A stretch of DNA of 64,000 nt from assembly GCF_030272615.1 (NCBI RefSeq), contig NC_081408.1, forward strand, positions 311,815,118 to 311,879,117, read 5' to 3'. The notes beneath the pieces are model-generated. The model was not told the origin of the DNA and did not search any database. It worked only from the letters and a program-made list of their open reading frames with translations. Source of the stretch: Cryptomeria japonica. Taxonomy: Eukaryota; Streptophyta; Pinopsida; Cupressales; Cupressaceae. Below are positions 13,252-23,699 of the stretch, in pieces. Both the position numbers and the translations under genes were made by a program. The first letter of the stretch is position 1. Each line of letters opens with the position of its first letter.

Positions 13252-15263
13252 ATGAAGATCATATCTTAGAATATTAGAGGTCTTAATAGTAGTCATAAAT
13301 AGGAAATTATCCATAATACTGCTAGGGATCATAGACCGGTTATCTTACTTATTCAAGAAACTAAAATGTCAAAAGATAAGGTGGAGAAAATTAAGTTTTC
13401 TAAATTTTGTGAATCTCTAGGGAGAAGCTCTGATGGGGCTTCTGGGGGAGTTGTTACTCTCTGGAATACTAAGTTTATTCATGGCACTCATATCTATCAT
13501 AATGGTAACCATGTGGCAACTTTGTTTAAACATTCAAGGGATGGGTTCTCATGGATCCTATCCAATATGTATGCTCCCAATAATAAAGTTTGTAGGAGGA
13601 AATTTTGGCTAAAGCTCTCTTCTTTTCGTAATCATTATCCTAATACTCCCTAGCTGATTATGTTGGATTTTAATACCCCTCTCATGGAAGCTGATAAATT
13701 TGGGGATCCCAGATACAGATTGACAACAAACTAGACTTAGCTGACTTCATCAATGGTCAAGGTCTGGTTGACTTGGATTTATCTGGAGCTTCTTTTACTT
13801 GGTCCAATCGTCATGTTGTAACTGACCTCATTCAAGTTAGGCTTGATAGGGCCTTGATCTCTATTGAGTGGATCCAGCATTATATGTGTTCTCTGAATTC
13901 TATGGTTAGAATTGGATCTAACCACTCTCCTATATGTTTGATGGTTGAGCCTAAAAAATGGTCTATGAAGGAGGTTTCCATTTAGATTTGAGAAAATGTG
14001 GCTCTCCCACCCAAATCTTTCCAGTAGCATGAAGGATTGGTGGAATGTTCAAGTGGATGGTTCTACTATGTTCTGGGTTGCTAAAAAATTAAGGCATGTC
14101 AAGGAGAGGGTTAAAAAGTGGAATACATAATTTTTTGGGGATATTTTTGTTCAGAAATTTTCTATTCAGGAGGATTTGACTCTGATCTAGGATAAAATCC
14201 AAAATGAAGGTTATGTGAATGATAATTTTGCAAAGGAAAGTGAGGTTCTATCCAAATACTATAATATTATATCCCGAAAAGAGACCTTTTGGAGGTAGAG
14301 ATCTCAATCCTTATGGCTCAAGGATGGGGATAAAAACACCAAATTCTTCCACATCTCTACCCTTAAACATAGGGTTTCAAATAGAATTGGCCACCTTGTG
14401 AATAATGGGAGAAGAATTGATAATGAGGATGAAATAAGTGGAGCTTTTGTTGAGTTATTTGTTGATATTCTGAAGAAAGATACGTTATTAACCTAGAGGC
14501 TCAAAATATGTTGGTTGATATTATACCTAAAATCCTTTCTGAGAGCCAAAATCATAATATTATTTCCATTCCTTCTGAGGAAATTAGGAGTGTTGTTTTT
14601 TCTTTTGATGGTAGTAAAGCTCCAGGCCCAAACAGCTTTCCTATGTTTTTCTTTCAGCACTTTTGGGAGGTGGTGGGGGAAGATGTGTCCAATGATGTTA
14701 AAGAATTTTTTGGAGCTACATCTCTGTTGAAGGAATTGAATGCTAATTTCATTGTCCTCATTCCTAAGAAACAAGGGGCTGATTCTTTGGATGCTTTTAG
14801 GCCTATCAGCTTGTGCAATTCCTTCTACAAAATTATCTCCAAGGTCCTTACGTCGAGGTTTCTAAGTGTCCTTCCTCTTCTGATCTCTCCTCAACAAAAT
14901 GGCTTTATGCCAGGAAGACAAATTCTTGATTCCATCATCACTGTTCATGAAAAAATTCATTCACTTTTGGAGGTGAAGTCTCAAGGCTTTCTTCTAAAAT
15001 TGGACATTGCTAAATCTTATGATAGGGTGGATTGGTGCTTCTTAAAAAAAGTTCTTCAGGCTTTTGGGTTCTCTGGCAAGGTTATCAGGCTGATTTGGAA
15101 GCTTATATCCACCGCATCTTCTGCAGTTATTGTCATTGGATCATCATTCCACTTCTTTAGAACCTCGAGGGGTCTAAAGAAGGGTGATCCTATATTGCCT
15201 AATCTTTTCACTATAATGGTGGAAAGTGTTGGGTCTCAAATCAATAGATTAAATAGGTTCTAA
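13252..15263 (+). pseudogene. LINE ORF2, endonuclease and first part of reverse transcriptase
   Basis: The frame starts MKIIS, then a TAG where plant L1 endonucleases have Trp, then NIRGLNS. IQETK, SGGVVTLWN, SNMYAPN and DLSGASFTWSN mark the endonuclease. The segment around 14290-14360 (LWLKDGDKNTKFFH) links to the RT. RT motifs at 14508-15263 include GSKAPGP, FRPISLCN, FYKIISKVL, QNGFMPGRQI, LDIAKSYDRVDW and GLKKGDPI. The canonical D-A-F in the catalytic A motif reads DIAKSYD. The frame ends near INRL, before the FADD motif. Stops at positions where Gln or Trp is expected (for example the Q of WRQRS at 14296) are TAG. Confidence 0.8.
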
Positions 15264-16355
15264 GGAAATGTCAACTCCTATGCTCAAACCCTCCAATTGA
15301 CTTGGCCAACTTATAGAGTGAACCTATTTGGTTACTAACTCTCTCACTTTAGGCTCTGCAGGACCTAGGTGGGTATACCTACTCACTAATTATTTTCAAT
15401 GAAAAGTGCCTTTTATAGCAGATTAAGTATCTTGATCTGACTTCCTCCTATCTCAGAATGGCATAAGTTCTTAAGATGGAGATATAGCAGATGAGTTCAA
15501 GATTGTTGTTGTATAAACTATTTGATCTTTGTGCTTGAAATTTATATGTATACACTATTGCTAATTTTACTCTATATTTCCTACTCAGCTACTCCTATTA
15601 CTTTTAAAGTGAAATGTGAACTGATATGGTAATGAGTTGTATTTTATAGATGACCAGTGCCTCTTTTGTTGTTTGGGCTACATAGTCTTTATATTTCTTC
15701 AGGACTTATTATGTAAACTTATGAGACATTTTTTAAACCCACCCCTTTTGGTAAGTCTGTCAGTTATTTTTTCTTATGAGATCTATTTTGATACTTATAT
15801 TGTAAATTGCTTGATTGAATTTAACCCTAACTTTAAGAGACCATCCAAGGAAGAATTACAGGGAACAATTACAATTCACAAGTAAATCTTTTTGATCCAA
15901 ATCTACAATATGAAACACAAAATTTCACTAGAAGAACACAAATAAACTTATCTCCTTTAGACAATATCACAAGCAACTGCCTGCAGAAAATGCAGTAATC
16001 CACAACACATACGCAAAAGAAAAACAACTGATTGTATTTATGTATTTGTCAAAATGGTACAATGGTAAGCCTAAGGCTATAATGTATCTCTATTTCATTT
16101 CTTTAAATATTACAAAAGTTCCCTCATTTATATGAGTGTGTACAATTTCACCAAAAGGTGTGACTATTTAGTATGTAACTACTAACTAGTGCTTTTGTTA
16201 ACAAACTGAAAGATAAGCAAATTTAACATCCCCACATGTTCTATGTATTTGTCATCTTTGTACATTACAATATCACTATTCATTCTCCTCATGTCGGTTT
16301 CTATCAAAAAATAATTAGAGAGAATGTAATTCACATAAGGTGACAAATCTTTGTC

Positions 16356-19334
16356 TCAATCCAATCCTACCACTGCTCGATCCTTGTCACTAACGAACTC
16401 TTGTTTCCACTGCTCCAGCGAAACTTGTTCACCATCACTGTAAAAAGAGGGCACCCTAGGGGTATTCCCATTGTCCAATCTTTGAAGCTCTTTTCTCAAT
16501 CGATCTGTAAACTCATCATGTGACTTCAAGTAAGTCTCGGCTTCAACCCTCTCACCAGGAGTCATTAAACTGTCATCACTCATCATCTCCTGGAACCGCG
16601 ATCTAAGCCTTTCATGCTCCCTCAAAGCTTTGGTTGTCCCAGTGTATGTCTTCCAATAGTTCTCTACGACCAGCATCACACTTCTGAATCTATGCTCAAT
16701 GATTTCATGAACAAACCTAGCCACCTTTTGTTGCATCTTTTCTATTTGCCGAGATGACTTTTCTGCCTTGCTCCTCCAATAAATTACATCTGTCCAAGCA
16801 TCCATAGCATCTTGGTCAATACCATATGACATCCTTGTTTCACTGGTGCCTGTCTCAATCTGTAGTAATCTTGCTTGCATCCTTTGCTTCTCTTCATCAG
16901 CCTTTTCATATAGGCTCTTGTATGTAGAGTTCTCTCTAACAAGAAACTCTATTTGATCTTGATTTAGCTTGGCCACATCCAAATTTAATTTGGCAGTGAT
17001 TCTAGGATCAATCTTTCCAACTTGTTGTATCATCAAATGTCCAAAAGCTTCTTCTGTGTCAACCAGTGTGGGTCTCTTATCTTTAGGATAGATAGCCCAT
17101 TGTAGAAGAGCTTTTTGATTTGGATCATATCCTGATCCCTTGAAGAGTTTATCAATTTCATCTAGCATCATTTGCTTATTTGGATCTTTTTTTTTGAGAA
17201 AGCTGTCAAATAACAAGGAAGACTTCATATCCCATCTAGAATACAATAGCATGCCAACCTCCTTAGGTAATTGTCTCCCTTTCTCAGATGTCATTTCCTT
17301 TATCATGAGATTCATTTCCTCTTGGAACTTTTGGACCTGCTGCTCTTCATTGCTTTCTTTCATGATGTTTCTGATCTACAGTCCTTTATGTTGATATAGG
17401 AATGTGGTGAACTCTTTGGAGGCAATGAAGTCACTATCAGCAATGAAGTCCTCATGTTCCATGAATCTAACATCAGCAACTTCTCGAACATTGAACTGTC
17501 TTGTTGTCAAATCCATCTATGTATCCCCTTCATAACTAGGAGGGTAGTCTTCTCTAGGAGTAAATGGAATAACACTAGATGTAGAAGCAAGGGACATATG
17601 AGCTAAAGGCTCTATACTTCTAATGGTATCAATATACTCCCCAAAGACATGAGGTGGAACTCCTTCAAGTATTTCCTATTCATGCTCCATAAGTTTGTTG
17701 TCCAACTCCAAAGGGTCCTCAATCTTTTGCAATACATTTTCATCCATTTTACCTCTGAAAAGTTTCCATTTGTAGGCTTGCGTCACCTTCTCAAATTTTA
17801 CTCTTTTTGATCTGGCCTCTTCTCTATCAATGTTCTTAATGAGATCATCTAGTAGATATGACTTATGTTCTCCAGCCTTTAGCTTCTGTGATGACCAGGT
17901 TGTCCTTAGATATCCCTCAGGATCTAAATTTGGCCTTGGGTTCCCCATTGCCATGCCATAATAATCCAATTTTGTCTGCAGCAAGCCATAACTTTTGGAA
18001 CTCTTCACAATAAAGTCTGGAAAGACTAACAATCCAAACACAATTGACTGTTTCCCATGGTTTGTCAGATGCTCTGCACTCACAATTGGCAATTGCCTCA
18101 CAATTTCTAGGCAAGCCACTCTATTAGGCACTGTAAGTGGTAATAGATATGGTCTTCCTTCGAACCCATACACCCTTATTTGTGTGCAATCTAAAAAACA
18201 ATACCAATCTCCCCAATTATGGTCAATCGAGGAATCTTCACCAAAATACTTAGGCCTCAAGAATCTCTAAATCTCTAGTGCAAAGGCATGGTCACATGGA
18301 CAACCCAACAATCTGTACAATATTTTAACAAAGAAATCCTCAAAGTGCCAATACTAATTATTAGCATATCTTTGGTCCCATGAGGAAACCCATAATTGAA
18401 CTGGTTTTCTCACTCCAGCCTTCTCATAGGCTCTGACACACAATTCTTCCGGCCACAATCCTTCATCTTAGCCAACATATAGCAGCATATGCATAAGAAG
18501 GGAATAATGCTTAAAGTGCACATTGATCACATCCCCTTTCAATTTCTCCAACCCATGATTCAGAGCTTCAACTAGGTAAGCAGTAAAATCAAAGAAGCGG
18601 GGGTCTCTAGGAAGTAAATCAGCACAAATAACCATGGCTGCAATATTCATTAAAGGATGGGCTTTTATCCCTAGAACCTGAGAAACACAGTAATAGGTGT
18701 ATTTGAAGTAAGGGTGGAATGAGTTGACATCATAAGGGGCTTTGTCATTCTGGCCTAATGGCACTAAAGACCCTGCATTTCTAGGCTTGTGTATGGGGAG
18801 CCTCCATGTTTTGTAAATGTTTTCTAAGTTAAAGTATTCATTTGTTAATTTCTTGAGGTCAATTGGTTCCTCAAACCCCTAATCTAACTCAAACACAGTG
18901 TTGATAACCTCCCTTGTAATTAAAAGAAGCGGCTTACCCATATAGTTATATATGGTTCTGGTTTTAGGGTCATAGTTGCTTGTTAAGGCTTTCATGAGTT
19001 CTACATTTACAAAGACATTAGCCACAACCAATTTGCCTAGGTTTAATTGCCATAAATTATTTATAGGCTGAGGGGCAACTCTTCTATTGTATCCATATAT
19101 GAACAACTCATATCCCCTTAACTCAGTCCATGTGTCTCCAAGATCCTCAAACCGATCCTCCGGACCTTCCTCATCTGTCTTAATCTTCTTAGACCTTAAA
19201 CTGGATGATGGCCATTGGTCAATCAAATCTTGGGCCAAGGAATGCCCTTCCTTCTTTTGTCTTTGGGTTTTTTCCTCTGTGGTAAGAGGTTCCTTTCCCT
19301 TTCTATTTTTACTAGCCTTAGATGATGACTCCAT
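16356..19334 (-). pseudogene. 993-codon frame of unknown function with seven internal stops
   Basis: One reading frame runs from ATG at 19334 to TGA at 16356 without any frameshift. Internal stops lie at 18879, 18468, 18354, 18267, 17676, 17517 and 17376 (lowest coordinate of each). Six are TAG and one, at 18468, is TAA. The N-terminus is basic and lysine-rich (RKGKEPLTTEEKTQRQKK). The middle contains ALNHGLEKLKG and HYSLLMHMLLYVG, loosely recalling plant transposon-associated proteins of unknown function. The C-terminal 335 residues are charged and helical, probably a coiled coil (about 16480-16960), with WTDVIYWRSKAEKSSRQ. I do not recognise the family. Lack of indels against many stops suggests slow, substitution-only decay. 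Confidence 0.6.
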
Positions 19335-19589
19335 TTGAATCTATAAAGGGGCTCTATGTATGGACAACTTACTTGAAATCTATGATCCTTCTCTGTGAAT
19401 TTGCCCGATTTCTACTTCTGGTTCATTGCTTGTGAATTCCTCAATACTGTGTCCTTCGTTATCAATTCATCACTTATGGAAAATTAAGCAGTTAGTAATG
19501 GCAGTTCAACAACGGTCACTTAGATACATGTTTGAATTAAATGGTGATGTGACCTCCCCAATATTTGATTCTGATCTTTGCGGCAATCA

Positions 19590-19935
19590 ATAATCACTTC
19601 GATGAAAACATGTCTTTCGATCACCAGTTTTTCAGTCCATAGATCCCTTTGTTTCCATCAAAAATGATTTTTCTTTGAATATCATGTCGATTAAATATTT
19701 TCTCCTTTTATCGAAATGTTGTATTCGATGAGAATATCTACCTTTTCACTGATACATATCCTATGTCAATCGGGTTCCATGTCGAAGAAACTTCAGGCTT
19801 CGATAACTCCCTCTATCTTTCCATCAAAACACATTTTCTATCGATGTCATTATACTCTCTCGATGAATGAGTATATTGTTTCATCGAAGCCCTTCTTTCT
19901 TCGATGACTTGCCTTCATCATCATCTCTCGTCGAT
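19590..19935. repeat. TCGAT/ATCGA-rich stretch upstream of the unknown frame
   Basis: About a dozen TCGAT, ATCGA or GTCGA motifs recur in 350 bases, often followed by GAA or AAA and spaced irregularly at about 20-35 bases. CpG is otherwise rare nearby. It lies 250-600 bases upstream of the minus-strand start at 19334, so it could be a degenerate tandem repeat or a promoter array. Function is not known. Confidence 0.5.
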
Positions 19936-19955
19936 AAACTCATTAATAATTTGGT

Positions 19956-21709
19956 TTGTTAAAGATTCCCTCTAAATTTATTAAAATCATTGACAAAAGT
20001 CAAAAAAGATTCCTTTGGTCAGGGGTTCAGGAAAAAAAAGAATCCATTTGGTTGCTTCGGAGAATGTCTGCAAGCCGAGGAGATATGTTGAATTGGGAAT
20101 TAGAAGCATCAAAACCTTTAATAATGCTCTTTTGGCTAAACAGGTCTGGAGGTCTCATGACTGTAGAAGGGAATGGAACACCTTATGGCACAATAAATAT
20201 CTTTCTAATGTTCATTCCTTGCAGGACCTTTTGAGTTCTTCTCATATCCCAGCTGGATCTCATTTTTGGAACAATATCCTCAAGGCTAGGGATGTGGCTA
20301 ACTGAGAAGCCTATTGGAAGCTAGGGAATGGAAGAAAAATCCAGTTTGGGGATGATTGTTGGATTGGGAATCATTCACTTGCCTCTGATCCTACTTTGGG
20401 ATCTTTAAGGGATCTTTGTGTAGCTTCTTTTGGCTCTATGGTGGCTGACTATTGGAAGGAGGCTAAGTGGTTAAATCTTCTTGTTATTAATCCTTCTTTC
20501 ACCCATTTTGCAGATTTCCCTAAATTCTTTTGGTTTGGAGGAAGGTGTGTAAGATGAACTAATTTGGAAATTCAATCCCAATGGGAAGTTTTATGTGGCT
20601 TCTATGGATTTCTATAATGAGCCCCATGTGTCCTAGTGTTCTAAAGTATGGATTAAGGACCTTACTCCTAAGGTCAATATGTTTTTTTGGCTCCTCTTTC
20701 TTAGTAAAATATTAACTACTGACAATCTTGTTAGGAGAGGCTTTTCTATCCCAAATAGATGCTACTTGTTCTTGCAGGAGGCTGAATATGTGGACCATCT
20801 ATTTTTACATTGCTCTTACACTTTTGAGATTTGGAGTCTGGTGCTTCAAAAATGGGATCTTTGTTGAACTTTACTGGGAATTGTTAAGGAGTTTTTTCAC
20901 TAATGGAACCTGCCCTCAAGAAATATTTTCATAAAGAAGCTCTATTTTTTGTGTTTCCTCACATGGCGTGGGGTTTATAGAAAGAACATAATAATCGCAT
21001 CTTCAGGGATATCCATCTTCCTTCTAATATAGTCTTCAAGAAAATTTCTAGAGCTATCTCTGATAACCTCTTGGTTGTTAGCCCCAATATTCTCTCTCAT
21101 AGTAGTATTCTTAAGGAGTATGAAGCCAATGTTGTCAAGGTCTGGGATTTTGGTCATGATGTGGCTACACCTAAGGTCAACCCCAGGGACAACATTAGTT
21201 GGAACTTCCCACCCCAAGGATAGGTTAAAATCAATTTTGATGGTGTGGCTAGAGGGAACCCTGGTCAAGCTGGTTGTGGTGGGGTGATACGAGATCACTG
21301 TTGCAACTTCATTTCTTCTATTGCTCTCCCTCTTGGTAAATAGACTAATAATGTTGTTGAAGCCATAGGAGCTTATTATAGTTTAAAACTTGCTAAACAA
21401 AACAATTGTAAACTTGTTTGAGTAGAGGGGGACTCAAAGAACATTATCAACTACCTAAAGGGCAATTCTACTTCAGCTTGGAATGTTGGTATTTAGGTGA
21501 AAAAAGATAAGGATATTATTAAAAGCTTTGATAAATGCATTTTCGTCCATGTTTATAGACAAGCCAATGTGACTGATGACTTCCTTGCCAATAGGGGAGT
21601 GATGTGTAAAGCTCGGCTTTGTTGGACCCATGGTGACAGGTTGGACTTAGAATTTGCCAAGCATCTGCTCCACGAGCGAAGTCAGGGGAGTAAATTTAAT
21701 GATTACTAG
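19956..21709 (+). pseudogene. LINE ORF2 C-terminal part: zf-RVT-like and RNase H domains
   Basis: It resumes with IPSKFIKIIDKSQKRFLWSG, typical of the plant LINE connection region, then VCKPRRY/LGIRSIKTFNNALLAKQVWR in a second frame. At about 20640-20860 lies a zf-RVT-like segment (KVNMFFWLL, HLFLHCSYTFEIW). The RNase H domain at 21226-21610 retains NFDGVARGNPG, an EA..A.Y helix, EGDSKNIINY and a final VTDDFLAN, so the four acidic positions are visible. Multiple stops, mostly TAG, and frameshifts inactivate it. Confidence 0.8.
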
Positions 21710-21896
21710 TCCCATAATGACTTTGGGTATTTCTAGAATTGCAAATACCTTCCTTTCTGAGACAGGTGGCTAGAGAGGACATGAGAATCAATACAAATTT
21801 ATTTTGCATGCTTTGTGGGTGATTTAATACATTTAATATAGGCTTGCTTTAACCCTGGAAATTCTTTGTAGAGAGTATTAGAGAGAGCTTGATAAA

Positions 21897-23465
21897 ATGG
21901 GTGGTGTGAGAAAAAAAATTGAGTTGCCTAGTTGTGTGTAGGTGAAGAATGAAAAGAAGCTATGGAAAATTCTAGAGAAAGGTGGGCTCACTCCATACAT
22001 TGAGTGGCTTCAAGGGAGAAATCAAGATGTCACAAGCTATTTTGCTCAAAACTGGAAGGATGGTACGATTGTTCTTCATGGTTAGGAGATCATAGTTGAT
22101 GAAGCCCTTATTGCATAGGTTACTAGGTTATTTATGGATGGCATGAAGTATTACAGAGATAGAGTGTATACGGAGCAAGCTATGCATAATTTCCCCAAGA
22201 AGGAGGCGGAGTGGGCTAAAATTGTTAAGAAGATAGTTAGCTACTATGATATTGCGGTCATTAAGTCTTTCTGGTAGAAGCTTCTCAAGGTAATTATGAA
22301 TTACCTTACTTTGGATGGTCAGCATACCAGGGTGTATGGCCACCACTTTGTTATTCTGAATCATTTATGCCATGGTGTGAAGATTTCCTTCCCTTTCTAC
22401 CTTATGTCTTCTCTTAGGGCTAATTTTAGTGACCACCACAAGAATCCTGCTAAGTTTCCCATCATGCATGAAGGTCTACTGGTCCATATTGATGCCCATT
22501 TCCATGCTCTTCCTCTCCCTGGTTATTTTATCCACATTACTTATGAGAATGATGAGACTAGTACAGGAGAGTCTGATAATGAAGCCTCTAGGTCTAGGTC
22601 TAAAGAGACTCCCCCTCCCCTAAAAAAAGATAAAATGGAAATTCCTTCGAGCTCTAAACCCAAGATGAGGAAGGGTTCCAAAGGTCATAAGAAAATCATT
22701 ATGTCCTTCCCCTCTACTTCGGCTGATAATAGTTCCCCCTCTTCTAGTGAGAAGGCAGATGGTGATAAGAACCCCGATCGCCCTAATGTCCCGACCTCTC
22801 CTCTGTCCTATAAGGAGATTCGTAATGTGGGTGTGGCTGGTATTGCAAACCTTCATCCCAAAAGTGATGAGCTAAGTGATAAGAGGGAGGATTATGAAAA
22901 TGTGTTGGGTATAGCTCGTGATCATGATATTGACACTTTTAGTTTGTTCAAGTGGTTGTTTCATGAACTTAAAGAGATCAGGATTAACCAAAGAGCCCTG
23001 GGAAGAAAAATGGATTCTTTTCCTGTTGGTTCTTCTCATGGTAATCCGAATAATGAAGGGAATTAGACTAAGGATGAGAAGAAGTCGATCATGGACTATA
23101 TGAAGAAAACAAGGGAAGGGTTTGATCAGCTAAAGAAAAGGCTGGAGGAATGCATCACCTATGTCGAGGAAGGTTACAACAAGATCTAGGATACCCTCAA
23201 GGCTATTATGGTTAGCAGTCACAAAATTGTCAAATAGTCTGCAATGGTTATGAATACCATGGTGAATAGTCTGGAACAACTGGATAAGGTTGTTTTTGTT
23301 ATTGGTGATGAAGTTAAGGTGGCTCAAAGTGGTGAAGGACCCTACAAAAGGACCCGAGGGAACATGAAGAAAAAGGTGGCCTTTTAGAATTTGGATCATA
23401 AAGCTATGAAGGTTGTTGTTGATACAGCGAATGCCCTTGAGGCTGAGGTCATTGAAACCCTTTGA
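21897..23465 (+). pseudogene. 522-codon frame downstream of LINE RNase H, all internal stops TAG
   Basis: A single frame runs from ATG at 21897 to TGA at 23463 without frameshift. Its eight internal stops at 21939, 22083, 22116, 22275, 23064, 23187, 23235 and 23385 are all TAG. The N-terminal half has MGGVRKKIELPS, LFMDGMKYYRDRVY and YGHHFVILNHLCHGVKISFPFYLMSSL. The last recalls the conserved block of plant retroelement-associated 'putative transposon' proteins. The middle is Ser/Lys-rich and probably disordered; the C-terminal third is helical (MKKTREGFDQLKKRLEECI). It sits between the RNase H domain and the LINE 3' tail, inside the 17 bp target duplications, so it travelled with the LINE or was acquired by it. 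Function unknown. Confidence 0.6.
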
Positions 23466-23699
23466 AGCCTAATGTAATTGGGTTGTTTTTTGTTGTTGGT
23501 TCTTTCTATGTCTAGGTTTGGTCTTTCTGCTATCTTTTTGTGCCTGACTGAGATTTTGTTGTCTCTTTGGATGCTGGTTTATATGCCTATCCTTGCAGCC
23601 CGTTTTGTTTTGGATGTTTCTTTCTGATTCTATACCTCTTAGAATCATTTTGTAAAGGGTTTCGGGGCCCCTTCAAAACCTATTTTTGCCTTAATCTAA
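23466..23699 (+). other. 3' untranslated tail of the LINE
   Basis: A T/G-rich tail ends with TTTTGTAAAGGGTTTCGG, then GGCCCCTTCAAAACC and an A-rich terminus (CTTAATCTAAA) directly against the right target duplication. Similar tails appear near 41275-41330 and 41485-41530, marking other LINE 3' ends in this window. Confidence 0.7.

Larger units (their letters stand above)
15264..19955 (-). mobile_element. 4.7 kb insert of unknown type inside the LINE
   Basis: LINE ORF2 sequence stops at about 15263 and resumes at about 19956. Between them lies sequence with a different strand sense: one long decayed frame on the minus strand (19334 to 16356), a TCGAT-rich stretch upstream of its start, and about 1.1 kb of AT-rich 3' sequence (15264-16355) without a gene. 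I found no long terminal direct repeats, no convincing terminal inverted repeats and no target duplication. It may be a transposon, a retroelement fragment or a captured segment. The ends are approximate. Confidence 0.5.
11556..23699 (+). mobile_element. L1-type LINE inserted in body B, itself interrupted
   Basis: In order: an ORF1 remnant with a CCHC zinc knuckle; ORF2 with an apurinic-type endonuclease (NIRGLNS) and the first part of reverse transcriptase; an unrelated insert of about 4.7 kb (15264-19955); then the C-terminal part of ORF2 with a zf-RVT-like segment and an RNase H domain; and a further 522-codon frame before the 3' tail. The tail ends in a TTTTGTAAAGGG...CCCCTTCAAAACC motif and a short A-rich end. 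The sequence that would encode the FADD catalytic motif of RT is missing at the insert junction, so the insertion came with a deletion of several hundred bases. The element is inactive. Confidence 0.8.
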
